Shown in pieces: positions 1-7,989 of a DNA stretch of 64,000 bases. The first letter of the stretch is position 1, and the number at the start of each line of letters is the position of its first letter. The position numbers and the translations under genes are program-made. Source of the stretch: UBA2185 sp964564625 (lineage in GTDB: Bacteria > Desulfobacterota > Syntrophia > Syntrophales > UBA2185). The stretch is taken from assembly GCA_964564625.1 (NCBI GenBank), contig CAZMBE010000015.1, forward strand, positions 1-64,000, read 5' to 3'. A model generated the notes under the pieces. That model made no database searches, had not been told where the DNA came from, and saw nothing but the letters and a program-made list of their open reading frames with translations.

Positions 1-396
1 GAGTTCGGGTTCATCCGTTACGCAATTTATGAACATCCCGATATCCTTACTATGTGCTGGGTGTTTCAATTTCCAAGGCCGGTGCATTGTGTCGATGCTC
101 CGTTCCATGCCGGTCTCTATATCAGGTACACCGATGATCGTGTGGGAAAATTCCTTGCAGATGAAACACACAACCTCATGACGTTCGTTCTGGACGGTAA
201 TATATTGAAGATAATCCGTCAGTCCGTTTTACGACCGGAAGCAATGGCCAAATTCCGAGATATAGTATGCCGTCAGGCAACACAGCCGATTACACGAGAG
301 CACTATAAAGATGAGATAGATCTTATTTATCAGTACACACCGGAACAGCTACTCGCAAAGGGTAGTGTTTTCTTGCATAAAGGAGAACCTGAATGA
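1..396 (+). CDS. unknown protein, 5' end outside window
   Basis: The reading frame is open from base 1, so the first ATG at 52 is probably internal and the true start lies upstream. The visible 131 residues are soluble-looking, with no signal peptide, membrane segment or motif I recognise. The stop overlaps the next start as ATGA (393-396), so the two genes are translationally coupled. Because the partner resembles a DnaB N-terminal domain, this pair may come from a plasmid or prophage module; that is inference from context only. The function is unknown. Confidence 0.45.
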   Translation, partial: EFGFIRYAIYEHPDILTMCWVFQFPRPVHCVDAPFHAGLYIRYTDDRVGKFLADETHNLMTFVLDGNILKIIRQSVLRPEAMAKFRDIVCRQATQPITREHYKDEIDLIYQYTPEQLLAKGSVFLHKGEPE

Positions 397-800
397 AGAA
401 GGTTAGGAAACCGAAAGCCGCAAAACCGGCTGTAAAGAAGGCTGTCGAAGATCCGCTTCATCATGAGCAGCGGGAAGTGGAAATGCAACTTTTGGCAACA
501 CTGGTAAGGGTCATCAATTCGGATCAGATCGATATGAAGAATGACCTGCTGGAAATGAGAGCGACGGACTTCCATTTCCGGGATCACCGGGCAATATTCG
601 ACGCCATAAAGAAACTGGCTGACGCCGGGGAGGTCGTCGATATGGCCACAGTCTGTGCTGAGGTCGGGGACACCTGCCTGGAAGCGCTGGATTACGTCTT
701 TGATGGATCAGGGTCATACATCGGGGGCGCCTATACCTACAAGCAAAAGGTCCTCTCCTGGTCGGCTGGCCGAACAAAGAGCAAGAACCGTCAGAAATAA
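393..800 (+). CDS. orphan DnaB-helicase N-terminal-domain-like protein
   Basis: This is a 135-residue protein. A basic, Lys/Ala-rich leader (residues 1-20) is followed by a segment, about residues 25-95, that follows the N-terminal all-helical domain of replicative DnaB helicases: an EVEMQLLATL-type first helix, then DFHFRDHRAIFDAI, then a G-VVDMATV segment. The RecA-like ATPase half of DnaB is absent, so it cannot be a helicase itself; a loader or accessory role is possible. The coding frame ends in the first copy of an AAATAATGGGG repeat at 795-805, so the C-terminus may have been replaced when the repeat arrived. It overlaps the upstream gene by 4 nt. Confidence 0.55.
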   Translation: MKKVRKPKAAKPAVKKAVEDPLHHEQREVEMQLLATLVRVINSDQIDMKNDLLEMRATDFHFRDHRAIFDAIKKLADAGEVVDMATVCAEVGDTCLEALDYVFDGSGSYIGGAYTYKQKVLSWSAGRTKSKNRQK

Positions 801-850
801 TGGGGAAATAATGGGGTCGAAATAATGGGGTCAAATCTTTACTCTTGACA
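795..850. repeat. AAATAATGGGG triplicate plus solo repeat arm
   Basis: Three copies of AAATAATGGGG lie at 795-805, 806-816 and 820-830. The third runs into a 24-bp arm (827-850) containing TCAAATCTTTACTCTTGACA. The same arm occurs twice more, as an inverted pair, at 4136-4159 and 4204-4227. Bases 851-967 hold no gene or clear signal. Confidence 0.75.
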
Positions 851-967
851 TTTGGTGTTTAAGGGATCTGCCAACTTATATCAGGACACTTTTCTCATTA
901 TCAGGCAGAAAGAAATTCTCCCATGTGACTGGAGAAATTTTCCGGACTTCCGATCTGCGTGGTATCG

Positions 968-2413
968 TCACTTTTCCTGCAGGAAAAATTGTGCAACCTG
1001 AACTCCCACACGGGATGGCTGGACTCCCCTGATGATAGTTAACCGGGAGGAGTCCTCTTCCATGACCTGGTCCGAAAGGTGAACCATTTCTCCTCGGGCC
1101 AGACCGCCCTCGCCGTCATCTTCAAGAAGCAGGACCAGCGGCACAGCCTTTTGTGACTCGTCAGGATAGTCCATAACCACGGCCATGTGTCCATCATTCA
1201 GTTCCACAACGGATCCGACAGGGTAAATCCCCATCATGTGAATGAAACTCTTTAGTAAAATCGGATCAAAGCTCTTCCCGCCCTCACTCCACATTTTCCT
1301 CAGGGCCTCATCAGGCGTGAAGGCCCTTGGGCGATAGGCCCGCTCTGCTGTCAGGGCTTCATAGACATCAGTTATACGGAGGATCTTTCCCAGAAGACTC
1401 AGCTTCTTCATAAAATGTGTTTTTGGATACCCGGTCATGTCAGGATTCAAATGGTGCTCAAAGGGACCGAGAATAATCTTCGACCTCAAGACCTTGTCGG
1501 CATTGAGCCTGAGAATCTTCCTTACGCCGAGCAGGGGGTGTCTCTGCATATTTTTCCACTCCTCCGCGCTCAATTCTCCCTTCTTCAGAAGCACATCCTT
1601 GGATACACCTACCTTGCCCAGATCGTGAAACAGCCCGCATACGGAAAGATGTTCGAGGGTTACCTTAGACAAGCCAATGTTCCTTCCAAGACAGGTCGCG
1701 AGGAGGGAAACATTGACTGAATGGGTGTAGGTATAATCATCATAGTGCTTGATGGTGGCGAGCCCGAGTATAAGGGATGTATCTTCCTGAACAAGATCGA
1801 CGATGGTCTGGGCAAGACGTCTTGCCTTGCGAATTCCCGCAATTCCCTGTGATGCCTTATCAGCCACCTCTTTTACCGTATCCAGGGCATGAAAGTAGGC
1901 ATTTTTAGCCCTTTCGTACTGCTTCATGCTGAGATCTTTTTCAGCGTCCTGCTTGTTGTCATCCTGTTTCCTCAGGATGCGGACCCATGGGAGCGCGTAG
2001 CCGCCAAGCCTCTGTTCAAGCCAGCCAGGCGGATCCTCCTGTTTTACCGCGCCATCAAGAAGGCGTATGAATGTCAGGAGATCCGCGGGTGACGCTTTCA
2101 TGGAAGTTACCAAAAAATGGAGCCCACCTAATCCTCTCCTGGAAAAATATTTCATCACTTCATTAATTACGGTGAAGGCGTCCCTCTTATATGGCAGCTT
2201 TTCCCCCCCTATGTGGAACCTTCCCCGCCAGAGCTGAAGTTTCAGGTCTTCCTCTCTTGTCATTTCATCGAGAATGCCCTTGAATTTTGACAGAGATTCC
2301 CTGATCAATTGATTGTTGTCCTTGTGTATCTTTGCCGTATGGATAAGATGGTATAATACCTTGATGAATTCTATTCCGTAGAGTTCGGCATATGTTGTAT
2401 GTCCATTCGACAC
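968..2413 (-). CDS. HD-GYP domain protein (c-di-GMP phosphodiesterase family)
   Basis: This is a 481-residue protein. The N-terminal ~200 residues are helical with no recognised sensor. Residues ~225-390 are an HD-GYP domain: HSVNVSLLA, the metal-binding H263-D264 in LFHDLGK, RHP at ~290, and HHLNPDMTGYP at 320-330. Canonical HD-GYP proteins have HHE at the second metal site; here the Glu is Leu322, so activity on cyclic di-GMP may be reduced or lost. A C-terminal extension (~400-481) resembles the small all-beta tail seen after many delta HD-GYP domains. It starts at a GTG 2 nt after the stop of the HEAT-repeat gene, with GGAGG upstream, so the pair is coupled. A GGDEF protein at 31.9 kb shows that c-di-GMP is made in this organism. 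Confidence 0.8.
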   Translation of the reverse strand: MSNGHTTYAELYGIEFIKVLYHLIHTAKIHKDNNQLIRESLSKFKGILDEMTREEDLKLQLWRGRFHIGGEKLPYKRDAFTVINEVMKYFSRRGLGGLHFLVTSMKASPADLLTFIRLLDGAVKQEDPPGWLEQRLGGYALPWVRILRKQDDNKQDAEKDLSMKQYERAKNAYFHALDTVKEVADKASQGIAGIRKARRLAQTIVDLVQEDTSLILGLATIKHYDDYTYTHSVNVSLLATCLGRNIGLSKVTLEHLSVCGLFHDLGKVGVSKDVLLKKGELSAEEWKNMQRHPLLGVRKILRLNADKVLRSKIILGPFEHHLNPDMTGYPKTHFMKKLSLLGKILRITDVYEALTAERAYRPRAFTPDEALRKMWSEGGKSFDPILLKSFIHMMGIYPVGSVVELNDGHMAVVMDYPDESQKAVPLVLLLEDDGEGGLARGEMVHLSDQVMEEDSSRLTIIRGVQPSRVGVQVAQFFLQEK

Positions 2414-2415
2414 GG

Positions 2416-4119
2416 TTATTTGCCTCCGCTGTGTGGGGATTCCTGCGTGACTTTACTGACAATGCGTCTCAAGCCCGGGAACAGGGAACGGCCGGCGTCC
2501 TTCAATACCTGCTCCGCTTCCGGTATTCCCAGTGTTTTAAGGGCAATCGCGGCGCCTCTTCTCTGGGCAGATCTCCAGAAGCCTGGCATCCATTGCCCTC
2601 TAAGCAGGGTTTCGCGCAGGAAGGGGACAGAACGTGAAGACCCGCATTTTCCCAGGGCGCTGAAGCACAGCAATGCATGGTTTTCTTCATTTTTACTGAA
2701 TGTCGTCTTGCGAAGGTATGTCAAGAGAAGCTCTTCGACGACATCATTCCGTGACTGCCCCAGGTGTTTGAGAATCAATTGTCGTATGGAATCCGTCTTG
2801 TCGTCGATCAGATTGAAAATGTCCTTCACATGGGCAGAATCCCGCTTCAGGATGCCTTTCACCGCTTCATGGCGCACTCGCCCCGATGGGTGGCGAGCCA
2901 GTTTCAGCAGATACTTCAGAGATTGCTCTCCTTGCAGGTTGACAACCAGCGGTATAAGTTTTTCCACAAGCTTGTGATCCGAATTGTCGAGCAGCGATTC
3001 CAGGGGGCGCATATCCCGTGAACACAGGTGGCTAATCGAATCCAACAGCATTTGACGAAGAGGCATAGATTGGGTATCCGGGAGCAGAAAAACAAGTGTG
3101 TGAATGGCCTGGGGATTAAGGAGCGTGAAGATCTGTCCAAGTATTTTGGCCTCCTCTGAGGCGATATCTTTCCAACCATGCATCAGGGGCGAAAGAGACT
3201 CGCTGCCCGAGACTTTCATTGTAAATTCTTCTATAGATGGACCGGCCCAGGGTATTTCTTCCTTGCAGATATCGAGCACGTATTGTAATCCCTGCAGTAT
3301 CTTGAGCGTGGCAAAGAATTCTCTTCGGGCAAGCGAGACGGTAAATTCCTCCGCGAGCACTTCCATGATTATACCGAAAGTCTCTTTTACCCGATGCTGA
3401 AGAAGGCTGTCCAGCAATGCATCCAGGTATGATGTGAAGTTAGCCTCTTCCTCGAGGCGGATCATTTCCTTCAATCTCACCTTATCCTGAGGCGTAAGGG
3501 CGAGAGCAGCCTGATCAATGGCAGGGTCACCCTGGATTTCCGGCCCCTCCAAATTCTTTTCTCTCAGCGGCGTCGCGCTTTTCGCCGCGGTAAGATCGAA
3601 AGTCCTGTTTCCAGTCTGTTGATTGCCGTCCCAGAAAAACTCCGTAACCTCATATTGCAAGTGAGGGAACTCCGCTTCCCAGAGCGCGGTCACAATGTCG
3701 CCTTCCGGTTCAGCCGACAATTTGGTGTAGTTATTTACAATCAGCAAAATATCATGAAGCTCCTTTTGTTCTATTCCATCCATGAACTCCAGCCATTGTA
3801 TGCCGTCGCGGAAGAGCGTAAAGTGCAGCGTACCTTCCTCCGGCACTCCCGAGGAGATCCCTGCACCCCTGGAAACGATCCGCTCCCTCTCTATTTCGAG
3901 TCTCAGTGTTCCATATGTATGAAGGAATGCGGTGAGCTGGGCGTGTAATTGCTTGATGGAATTCATACAGATGGAGTGCCCCTGGGGGTAGAGCGAGAGA
4001 TTCTTGTTTGCAAGCGTCAGGCCTGCAAAAATCTTCTTGATCGCATTCAACTCATCTCCCGATGGGCCGTTTCCAATCGATGTTGATTGATTAATCTGAG
4101 CGTTCATCACCAAATCCAT
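2416..4119 (-). CDS. HEAT-repeat protein paired with HD-GYP
   Basis: The protein is about 567 residues. The N-terminal part (1-170) resembles a regulatory domain often found in delta HD-GYP partners. From about 380 onward it shows HEAT-like helical repeats such as LKLARHPSGRVRHEAVKGIL and LRETLLRG. HEAT arrays bind proteins, so it probably scaffolds or regulates the HD-GYP protein that follows 2 nt downstream. The frame can be opened at a TTG (4143), but that codon lies inside the palindromic repeat, so I prefer ATG 4119 (ATG 4107 is also possible). None has a good ribosome-binding site. The repeat sits where the promoter should be, so it may have replaced the original upstream region. Confidence 0.7.
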   Translation of the reverse strand: MDLVMNAQINQSTSIGNGPSGDELNAIKKIFAGLTLANKNLSLYPQGHSICMNSIKQLHAQLTAFLHTYGTLRLEIERERIVSRGAGISSGVPEEGTLHFTLFRDGIQWLEFMDGIEQKELHDILLIVNNYTKLSAEPEGDIVTALWEAEFPHLQYEVTEFFWDGNQQTGNRTFDLTAAKSATPLREKNLEGPEIQGDPAIDQAALALTPQDKVRLKEMIRLEEEANFTSYLDALLDSLLQHRVKETFGIIMEVLAEEFTVSLARREFFATLKILQGLQYVLDICKEEIPWAGPSIEEFTMKVSGSESLSPLMHGWKDIASEEAKILGQIFTLLNPQAIHTLVFLLPDTQSMPLRQMLLDSISHLCSRDMRPLESLLDNSDHKLVEKLIPLVVNLQGEQSLKYLLKLARHPSGRVRHEAVKGILKRDSAHVKDIFNLIDDKTDSIRQLILKHLGQSRNDVVEELLLTYLRKTTFSKNEENHALLCFSALGKCGSSRSVPFLRETLLRGQWMPGFWRSAQRRGAAIALKTLGIPEAEQVLKDAGRSLFPGLRRIVSKVTQESPHSGGK

Positions 4120-4135
4120 GGTTGTGGGTGGTTTT

Positions 4136-4227
4136 GGGGTCAAATCTTTACTCTTGACAATTGGAAAAGTATCTCTTGATGTGCGTCAGTAAATTCCGCG
4201 AAATGTCAAGAGTAAAGATTTGACCCC
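4136..4227. repeat. 92-bp palindromic repeat (REP/MITE-like)
   Basis: Two 24-bp arms, 4136-4159 and its exact reverse complement 4204-4227, enclose 44 bp. The arm core is TCAAATCTTTACTCTTGACA. The same arm occurs alone at 827-850. The arms could form a long hairpin, as expected for non-autonomous elements mobilised by a REP-associated tyrosine transposase. It sits 17 bp from the HEAT-gene start. Confidence 0.8.
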
Positions 4228-4242
4228 GTTGACCCCGAGATT

Positions 4243-4704
4243 TCAGGATTGACGATAGGTATCAATGGGGGGAGTATGTACGATGACGCTCCTTTCGCCT
4301 TTGATCTCAACAGTCATGTCGGGCCCCATAACAGAATACCAATCGCCGATTTTTCTCCCGCGGTCATTAAGGATATCGAATCCGTGGAGCAGTATGTTCT
4401 GTTCCCATGCCCTGGTTTGCATATTTTGCACCAGTTCTTTCATGCTTTGGGAACTGAGATCCCTTCTTTTCCACAAGTCCGATTCCAGGGTCCACGCCTT
4501 GTCGATTCCGATAATAGCGTGTGGATAGGTATCGGGACCGCTGATGTAATAATTCAGATTAGGGTCAACGCTGAAACATTCATAGGCTGCGGTAACGTCT
4601 CGGCTTGGACTTATTTTTCCATAACGCCCGCCGGTTCGCCATATAACCATTGTAATTAACGCAATAGTTATAATCCCTATAGCAATTACTATTTGTATAT
4701 TCAT
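4243..4704 (-). CDS. conserved membrane-anchored protein, unknown function
   Basis: This is a 153-residue protein. Residues 2-22 (NIQIVIAIGIITIALITMVI) form one membrane anchor, and the remainder is a soluble domain with YYISGPDTYPHAIIGIDK, WTLESDLW and IGDWYSVMG motifs. I recognise this pattern from conserved hypothetical proteins of deltaproteobacteria, which lack a known function. The frame extends upstream to 4758, but residues before Met at 4704 are polar and would precede the anchor unnaturally, so 4704 is preferred. The ribosome-binding site is weak. It lies between two dispersed repeats. Confidence 0.6.
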   Translation of the reverse strand: MNIQIVIAIGIITIALITMVIWRTGGRYGKISPSRDVTAAYECFSVDPNLNYYISGPDTYPHAIIGIDKAWTLESDLWKRRDLSSQSMKELVQNMQTRAWEQNILLHGFDILNDRGRKIGDWYSVMGPDMTVEIKGERSVIVHTPPIDTYRQS

Positions 4705-4766
4705 ATCGGATTCACTATTCTGCAATTTATAATTACTATCTATGTGTATCCCTGTCAAGGAATCAA

Positions 4767-4805
4767 GGGAAAAAGGGGACAGGCTACTTTTTCCCCCTTT
4801 TCCCC
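4767..4805. repeat. solo RAYT-family terminal repeat
   Basis: Contains GGGGACAGGCTACTTTTT (4775-4792), identical to the left end of the RAYT element at 9560 and of its mini-derivative at 9038. Here it is bracketed by GGGAAAAAGGGG and a near-complementary CCCCCTTTTCCCC, giving a short hairpin with no internal gene. Confidence 0.7.
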
Positions 4806-4874
4806 TACGTGAGGATCATAGATCTAAGTGGCCGAATATTGTTCCTATTTATCCCTTACGTGTCTGATATGCGC

Positions 4875-4903
4875 TTGACAGCAACTGGCAATAACTATAA
4901 ACT
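4875..4903 (+). promoter_or_regulatory. candidate sigma-70 promoter
   Basis: TTGACA at 4875-4880, 17-nt spacer, TAAACT at 4898-4903 (TATAAA overlaps at 4896 with a 15-nt spacer). It points at the HTH pseudogene starting 4986. It is judged by consensus only. Confidence 0.45.
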
Positions 4904-4985
4904 ATGTAATAGAGTGACAAATAGTTGGTCGCGCTTTGCATAGAGAGGAAAGAGGTGCACTTGAGGGAAGAAAAAAGGAGATGTT

Positions 4986-5196
4986 TTGACCATTGAAGAG
5001 TTTGCCGACTATTTGAAGATACTGAAGTCGACCTCTAAAAGCCTTTGAGAGACGGTACTATTTCCTGTGATGAGGTTGGTCGTCATTGGCATTTCCGGGA
5101 AAAAGCATTGAGCATTGGCTCGAGGGGCCGCCTGCAGCAGATACGGCGAGGGAAGGAACGCACGCTGGCAAACCCGGTTCAGGAGGAGATTGGTAA
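4986..5196 (+). pseudogene. excisionase/MerR-type HTH protein, frameshifted
   Basis: A good ribosome-binding site (AAGGAG, 4975-4980) precedes a TTG start that reads LTIEEFADYLKILKSTSKSL and then stops at about 5048. The fold continues in another frame as RDGTISCDEVGRHWHFREKA, then in a third as EHWLEGPPAADTARE, ending at TAA 5194-5196. Joined together, the pieces follow the helix-turn-helix family 17 / excisionase pattern (x-EEFADYLK-x-S-x(n)-GTI-x-VGRHWRFR-x(n)-WLE). Two indels therefore broke a gene of roughly 70 residues. Such proteins bind DNA in phage, transposon and toxin-antitoxin settings. Confidence 0.7.
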
Positions 5197-5279
5197 CGAC
5201 GCGACCTCAAACCGATACGATCATGCGAAGATGTAGCAAGGCTGCCCTAATATCAACCAATTGACGGCAACGAGGTTTT

Positions 5280-5864
5280 GACTCATACCTCTTCTGGTGA
5301 CGATCGATACTCTGGGGAAATGTGGCGGTCAACGTGTTCCTGGCCCTGCTTTCAGGCTGGGCACTCATCGGGATTGTGGCGTTTCTGTTTTCCACGGTGA
5401 TCATCACGATCTTCAGGGAGATTTTTCCCCAGGCGTACTTCTCCCGGCACGCCCTGAAATTCGGCTCCCTGTTCGCTCCGCTGCTTCGCCTCTATCAGAT
5501 CATGCTGTTTGCAGTGGCCAAACCAACGGTCATGGATATAGACAGTTTTCTAGGACCTGAGGCCATATCATACTTCGGGGAAAAAGATATCCGGCAGCTG
5601 ATCAAATTACACATGGCGGCTGCAGAAAGCGACATTGAAAAAATCGAAGGCCAGGGTGTCCTTAACATTCTTGATCTGGATGATGGTCCTCTGGCGGCTG
5701 AAGGCAGAACGGTCAATCCCGAACATTGTCAGGATGATGTGGTGGATCACGATGTCATCCTGCTCTGGAACGAAACCCGGCGGATGATCACCGGTGGCGA
5801 TATCCTCGGAAGGCTATTGCGGGGCATTGTGCAAAACCCTGTGATTAAGCAGGGTGTGGCTTGA
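5280..5864 (+). pseudogene. DUF21/CNNM-type membrane protein, broken
   Basis: From 5322 the frame reads NVFLALLSGWALIGIVAFLF, then an FPQAYFSRHAL segment and a helix ending in VAKPT, matching the end of a DUF21 (CNNM/CorC-like) transmembrane domain. Just upstream, LLVTI is read in a different frame (~5285-5317), consistent with a one-base insertion in GGGGAAATGTG. The N-terminal membrane helices are missing. After EGRTVNPE the sequence jumps to VVDHDVILLW and TGGDILGRLLRGI, which I would expect only after a CBS pair, so an internal deletion is likely. It is probably a non-functional remnant. Confidence 0.55.
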
Positions 5865-5934
5865 AATTCAAAGGAGTTTGACAGGAACGTCCGCATGGAT
5901 TTCGGTGGTTCTGGGAAGAGAGAGAAAGAATGCC

Positions 5935-7794
5935 ATGGAGCAGGAAAAGTGTTTCTCGAGGCAACGAACCTATTACGATGAGTATCCAGACTTTACCCGG
6001 CCTGCGCTTGAGATTCCCCGCAGATTCAGGGAGCGGGTGCTCGCACGGCTTGAGTTCCTTTACGGCTCCAAAGGGGCCGAGAAGTGGATGCCTGAGCTGG
6101 AGAGAATCCTGAAGGTCCATTATGCCCACAAGCCGCCGGATATGATCCAAAAGGAAAAGAAATATGATCCCGCGAAGAGGTTTTGCCAGGAGCATATCAT
6201 CCTTGTCACCTACGGGGATATTGTGAAGGGAGAAGGAGCCACTCCCCTTTCGGTACTTCACCGCTTCGTGAGTCAATACGCCCTGGGCGCCATCAACACT
6301 CTCCATCTCCTCCCCTTTTTCCCCTACTCCTCCGACAGGGGCTTTGCCGTCATGGATTACCGCCGTGTGGATGAACGGCTCGGTTCCTGGCAGGACATCC
6401 GGGAGAAAAAACGTCACTACGATCTCATGTTTGACGCTGTGTTGAACCATTGTTCAGCGCGAAGCGAAATGTTCCGAGAGTTCCTGAACGGAAACCCCTC
6501 CTATAGAAATTTTTTCATTGCCTACGAGTCACCTGATGAGCTCACTGAAGAGCAACGCTCCAAGATTTTCCGGCCCAGAACCTCCGATATCCTTACCCGC
6601 TTCGAGACCATTGACGGACCCCGATACATCTGGACTACCTTCTCCTCCGATCAGGTCGACCTGAATTTCCGAAACCCGGCGGTGCTGCTGCAGGTGCTGG
6701 ACAGCATTCTCTTTTACATCCGTAAAGGCGCGGATCTCCTCCGTCTGGACGCGGTAACCTACATCTGGGCAGAACCAGGCACCGAGAGCGTCCATCTCCC
6801 CCAGGCCCACGAGATCGTCAAACTCATCCGCGATGTGGTGGATTTTGCAGCCTCAGGTGTTGCCCTGGTCACTGAAACCAATGTGCCGCATAATCAAAAC
6901 ATCTCCTACTTCGGAAACGGGCGCGACGAAGCACACATGGTTTATAACTTCGCCCTTCCCCCTCTGGTGCTTCATGCATTTTACACAGGAGATGCCGAGG
7001 CCCTTTCCCTATGGGCCGGGGATCTGTGCACTCCTTCCAATCAGACAGCCTTTCTCAATATCTTGGATACCCACGATGGCATCGGACTCCAGGGTGCGCA
7101 AGGTTTTCTGCACCCCGAGGACATTCAGCTTCTTATTGAAAGGGCCCGCAATAAAGGGGCCTTTATATCTTACAAAGCCACGGGAAATGGTGCCGAGGAA
7201 CCTTACGAGATAAACACCACCTGGTGGAGCGCCCTGAATCCGGAGAGTGTAGATGAGGGCCTCGATCTTCAGATCTCCCGGTACCTGGCTTCCCGGGCCA
7301 TCGCTCTGGTGCTGCGGGGGGTCCCGGGGATCTATATCCACGGGGCGCTGGGGACTGTCAACGACTATGGGGCCGCCAAGGCATCCGGGATCAACCGGGA
7401 CCTGAACAGGGGAGTCATTGACGCGTGGGAGGTGGAAAAAGCACTGAAGTTTCCCGACTCGAAACTCTCCCTGTTGTTCAGCCGTGGGAGGCAACAGCTC
7501 CTGGTTCGACGACAGGAGATGTCTTTTCACCCCCAAGGCGGACAAAAGATTTTATCACTTTCGCACAGGGTGTTTGCCCTTCTTCGAATCTCCCCGGAGA
7601 GTGATGAGGCAATCCTTACCCTCACCGGCGTTACGGGTGAAGCGGTGGGGCTTACAATACCTTTAGACAAGGTTGGCATCCGCCATGGGCACTATCGGGA
7701 TCTTCTCTCCGGCATGACATATCAGGCGAAAGGAAATGTCCTGCACCTTAGTCTTCCGCCTTACGGGCGTATCTGGCTTAAAGGAGAGTCTTAA
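5935..7794 (+). CDS. GH13_18 sucrose-phosphorylase-like sugar phosphorylase
   Basis: This is a 619-residue alpha-amylase-superfamily enzyme. The GH13 subfamily 18 signatures are clear: LLPFFPYSSDRGFAV near residue 130, RLDAVTYIW with nucleophile D272, TETNVPH with acid/base E314, and LDTHDGIG for the transition-state Asp. Family members reversibly phosphorolyse sucrose, glucosylglycerate or glucosylglycerol to glucose 1-phosphate. The sequence alone does not settle the substrate; glucosylglycerate or sucrose phosphate are realistic. The frame is open from 5854, but the first homologous-looking residues follow ATG 5935, which has an AGAGAGAAAG stretch upstream. GAPDH follows 195 bp downstream in the same direction, consistent with feeding released sugar phosphate into glycolysis. 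Confidence 0.85.
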   Translation: MEQEKCFSRQRTYYDEYPDFTRPALEIPRRFRERVLARLEFLYGSKGAEKWMPELERILKVHYAHKPPDMIQKEKKYDPAKRFCQEHIILVTYGDIVKGEGATPLSVLHRFVSQYALGAINTLHLLPFFPYSSDRGFAVMDYRRVDERLGSWQDIREKKRHYDLMFDAVLNHCSARSEMFREFLNGNPSYRNFFIAYESPDELTEEQRSKIFRPRTSDILTRFETIDGPRYIWTTFSSDQVDLNFRNPAVLLQVLDSILFYIRKGADLLRLDAVTYIWAEPGTESVHLPQAHEIVKLIRDVVDFAASGVALVTETNVPHNQNISYFGNGRDEAHMVYNFALPPLVLHAFYTGDAEALSLWAGDLCTPSNQTAFLNILDTHDGIGLQGAQGFLHPEDIQLLIERARNKGAFISYKATGNGAEEPYEINTTWWSALNPESVDEGLDLQISRYLASRAIALVLRGVPGIYIHGALGTVNDYGAAKASGINRDLNRGVIDAWEVEKALKFPDSKLSLLFSRGRQQLLVRRQEMSFHPQGGQKILSLSHRVFALLRISPESDEAILTLTGVTGEAVGLTIPLDKVGIRHGHYRDLLSGMTYQAKGNVLHLSLPPYGRIWLKGES

Positions 7795-7989
7795 CCAAGA
7801 TAATATCTGCCATAAATCGCAATGGGGTTACTGATGTGATTCGGAGCATCTTTGATCTTCATAATGCATTCGGCATGTCGACTCGAATCTTTGTGCACGA
7901 ACCTGTTTATGATCAGTGGTGCGGGTGGGCAAAAGACTGGAAGCCTTCCCCTACTGCGATGTTAATAAATTGCGAAAGGAGAAAGACGT

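Noticed and set aside
827..4159. A composite transposon carrying the HD-GYP/HEAT genes between two direct repeat arms
   Set aside because: The arms are only 24 bp, one is part of a self-contained palindrome, and no transposase lies between them; two independent insertions are simpler.
5045..5236. A separate 63-residue gene
   Set aside because: It is the middle piece of the frameshifted HTH gene (RDGTI...VGRHW) and has no ribosome-binding site of its own.
7009..7545. A 178-codon frame antisense to the sugar phosphorylase
   Set aside because: It overlaps the catalytic GH13 sequence and shows no independent coding signs.
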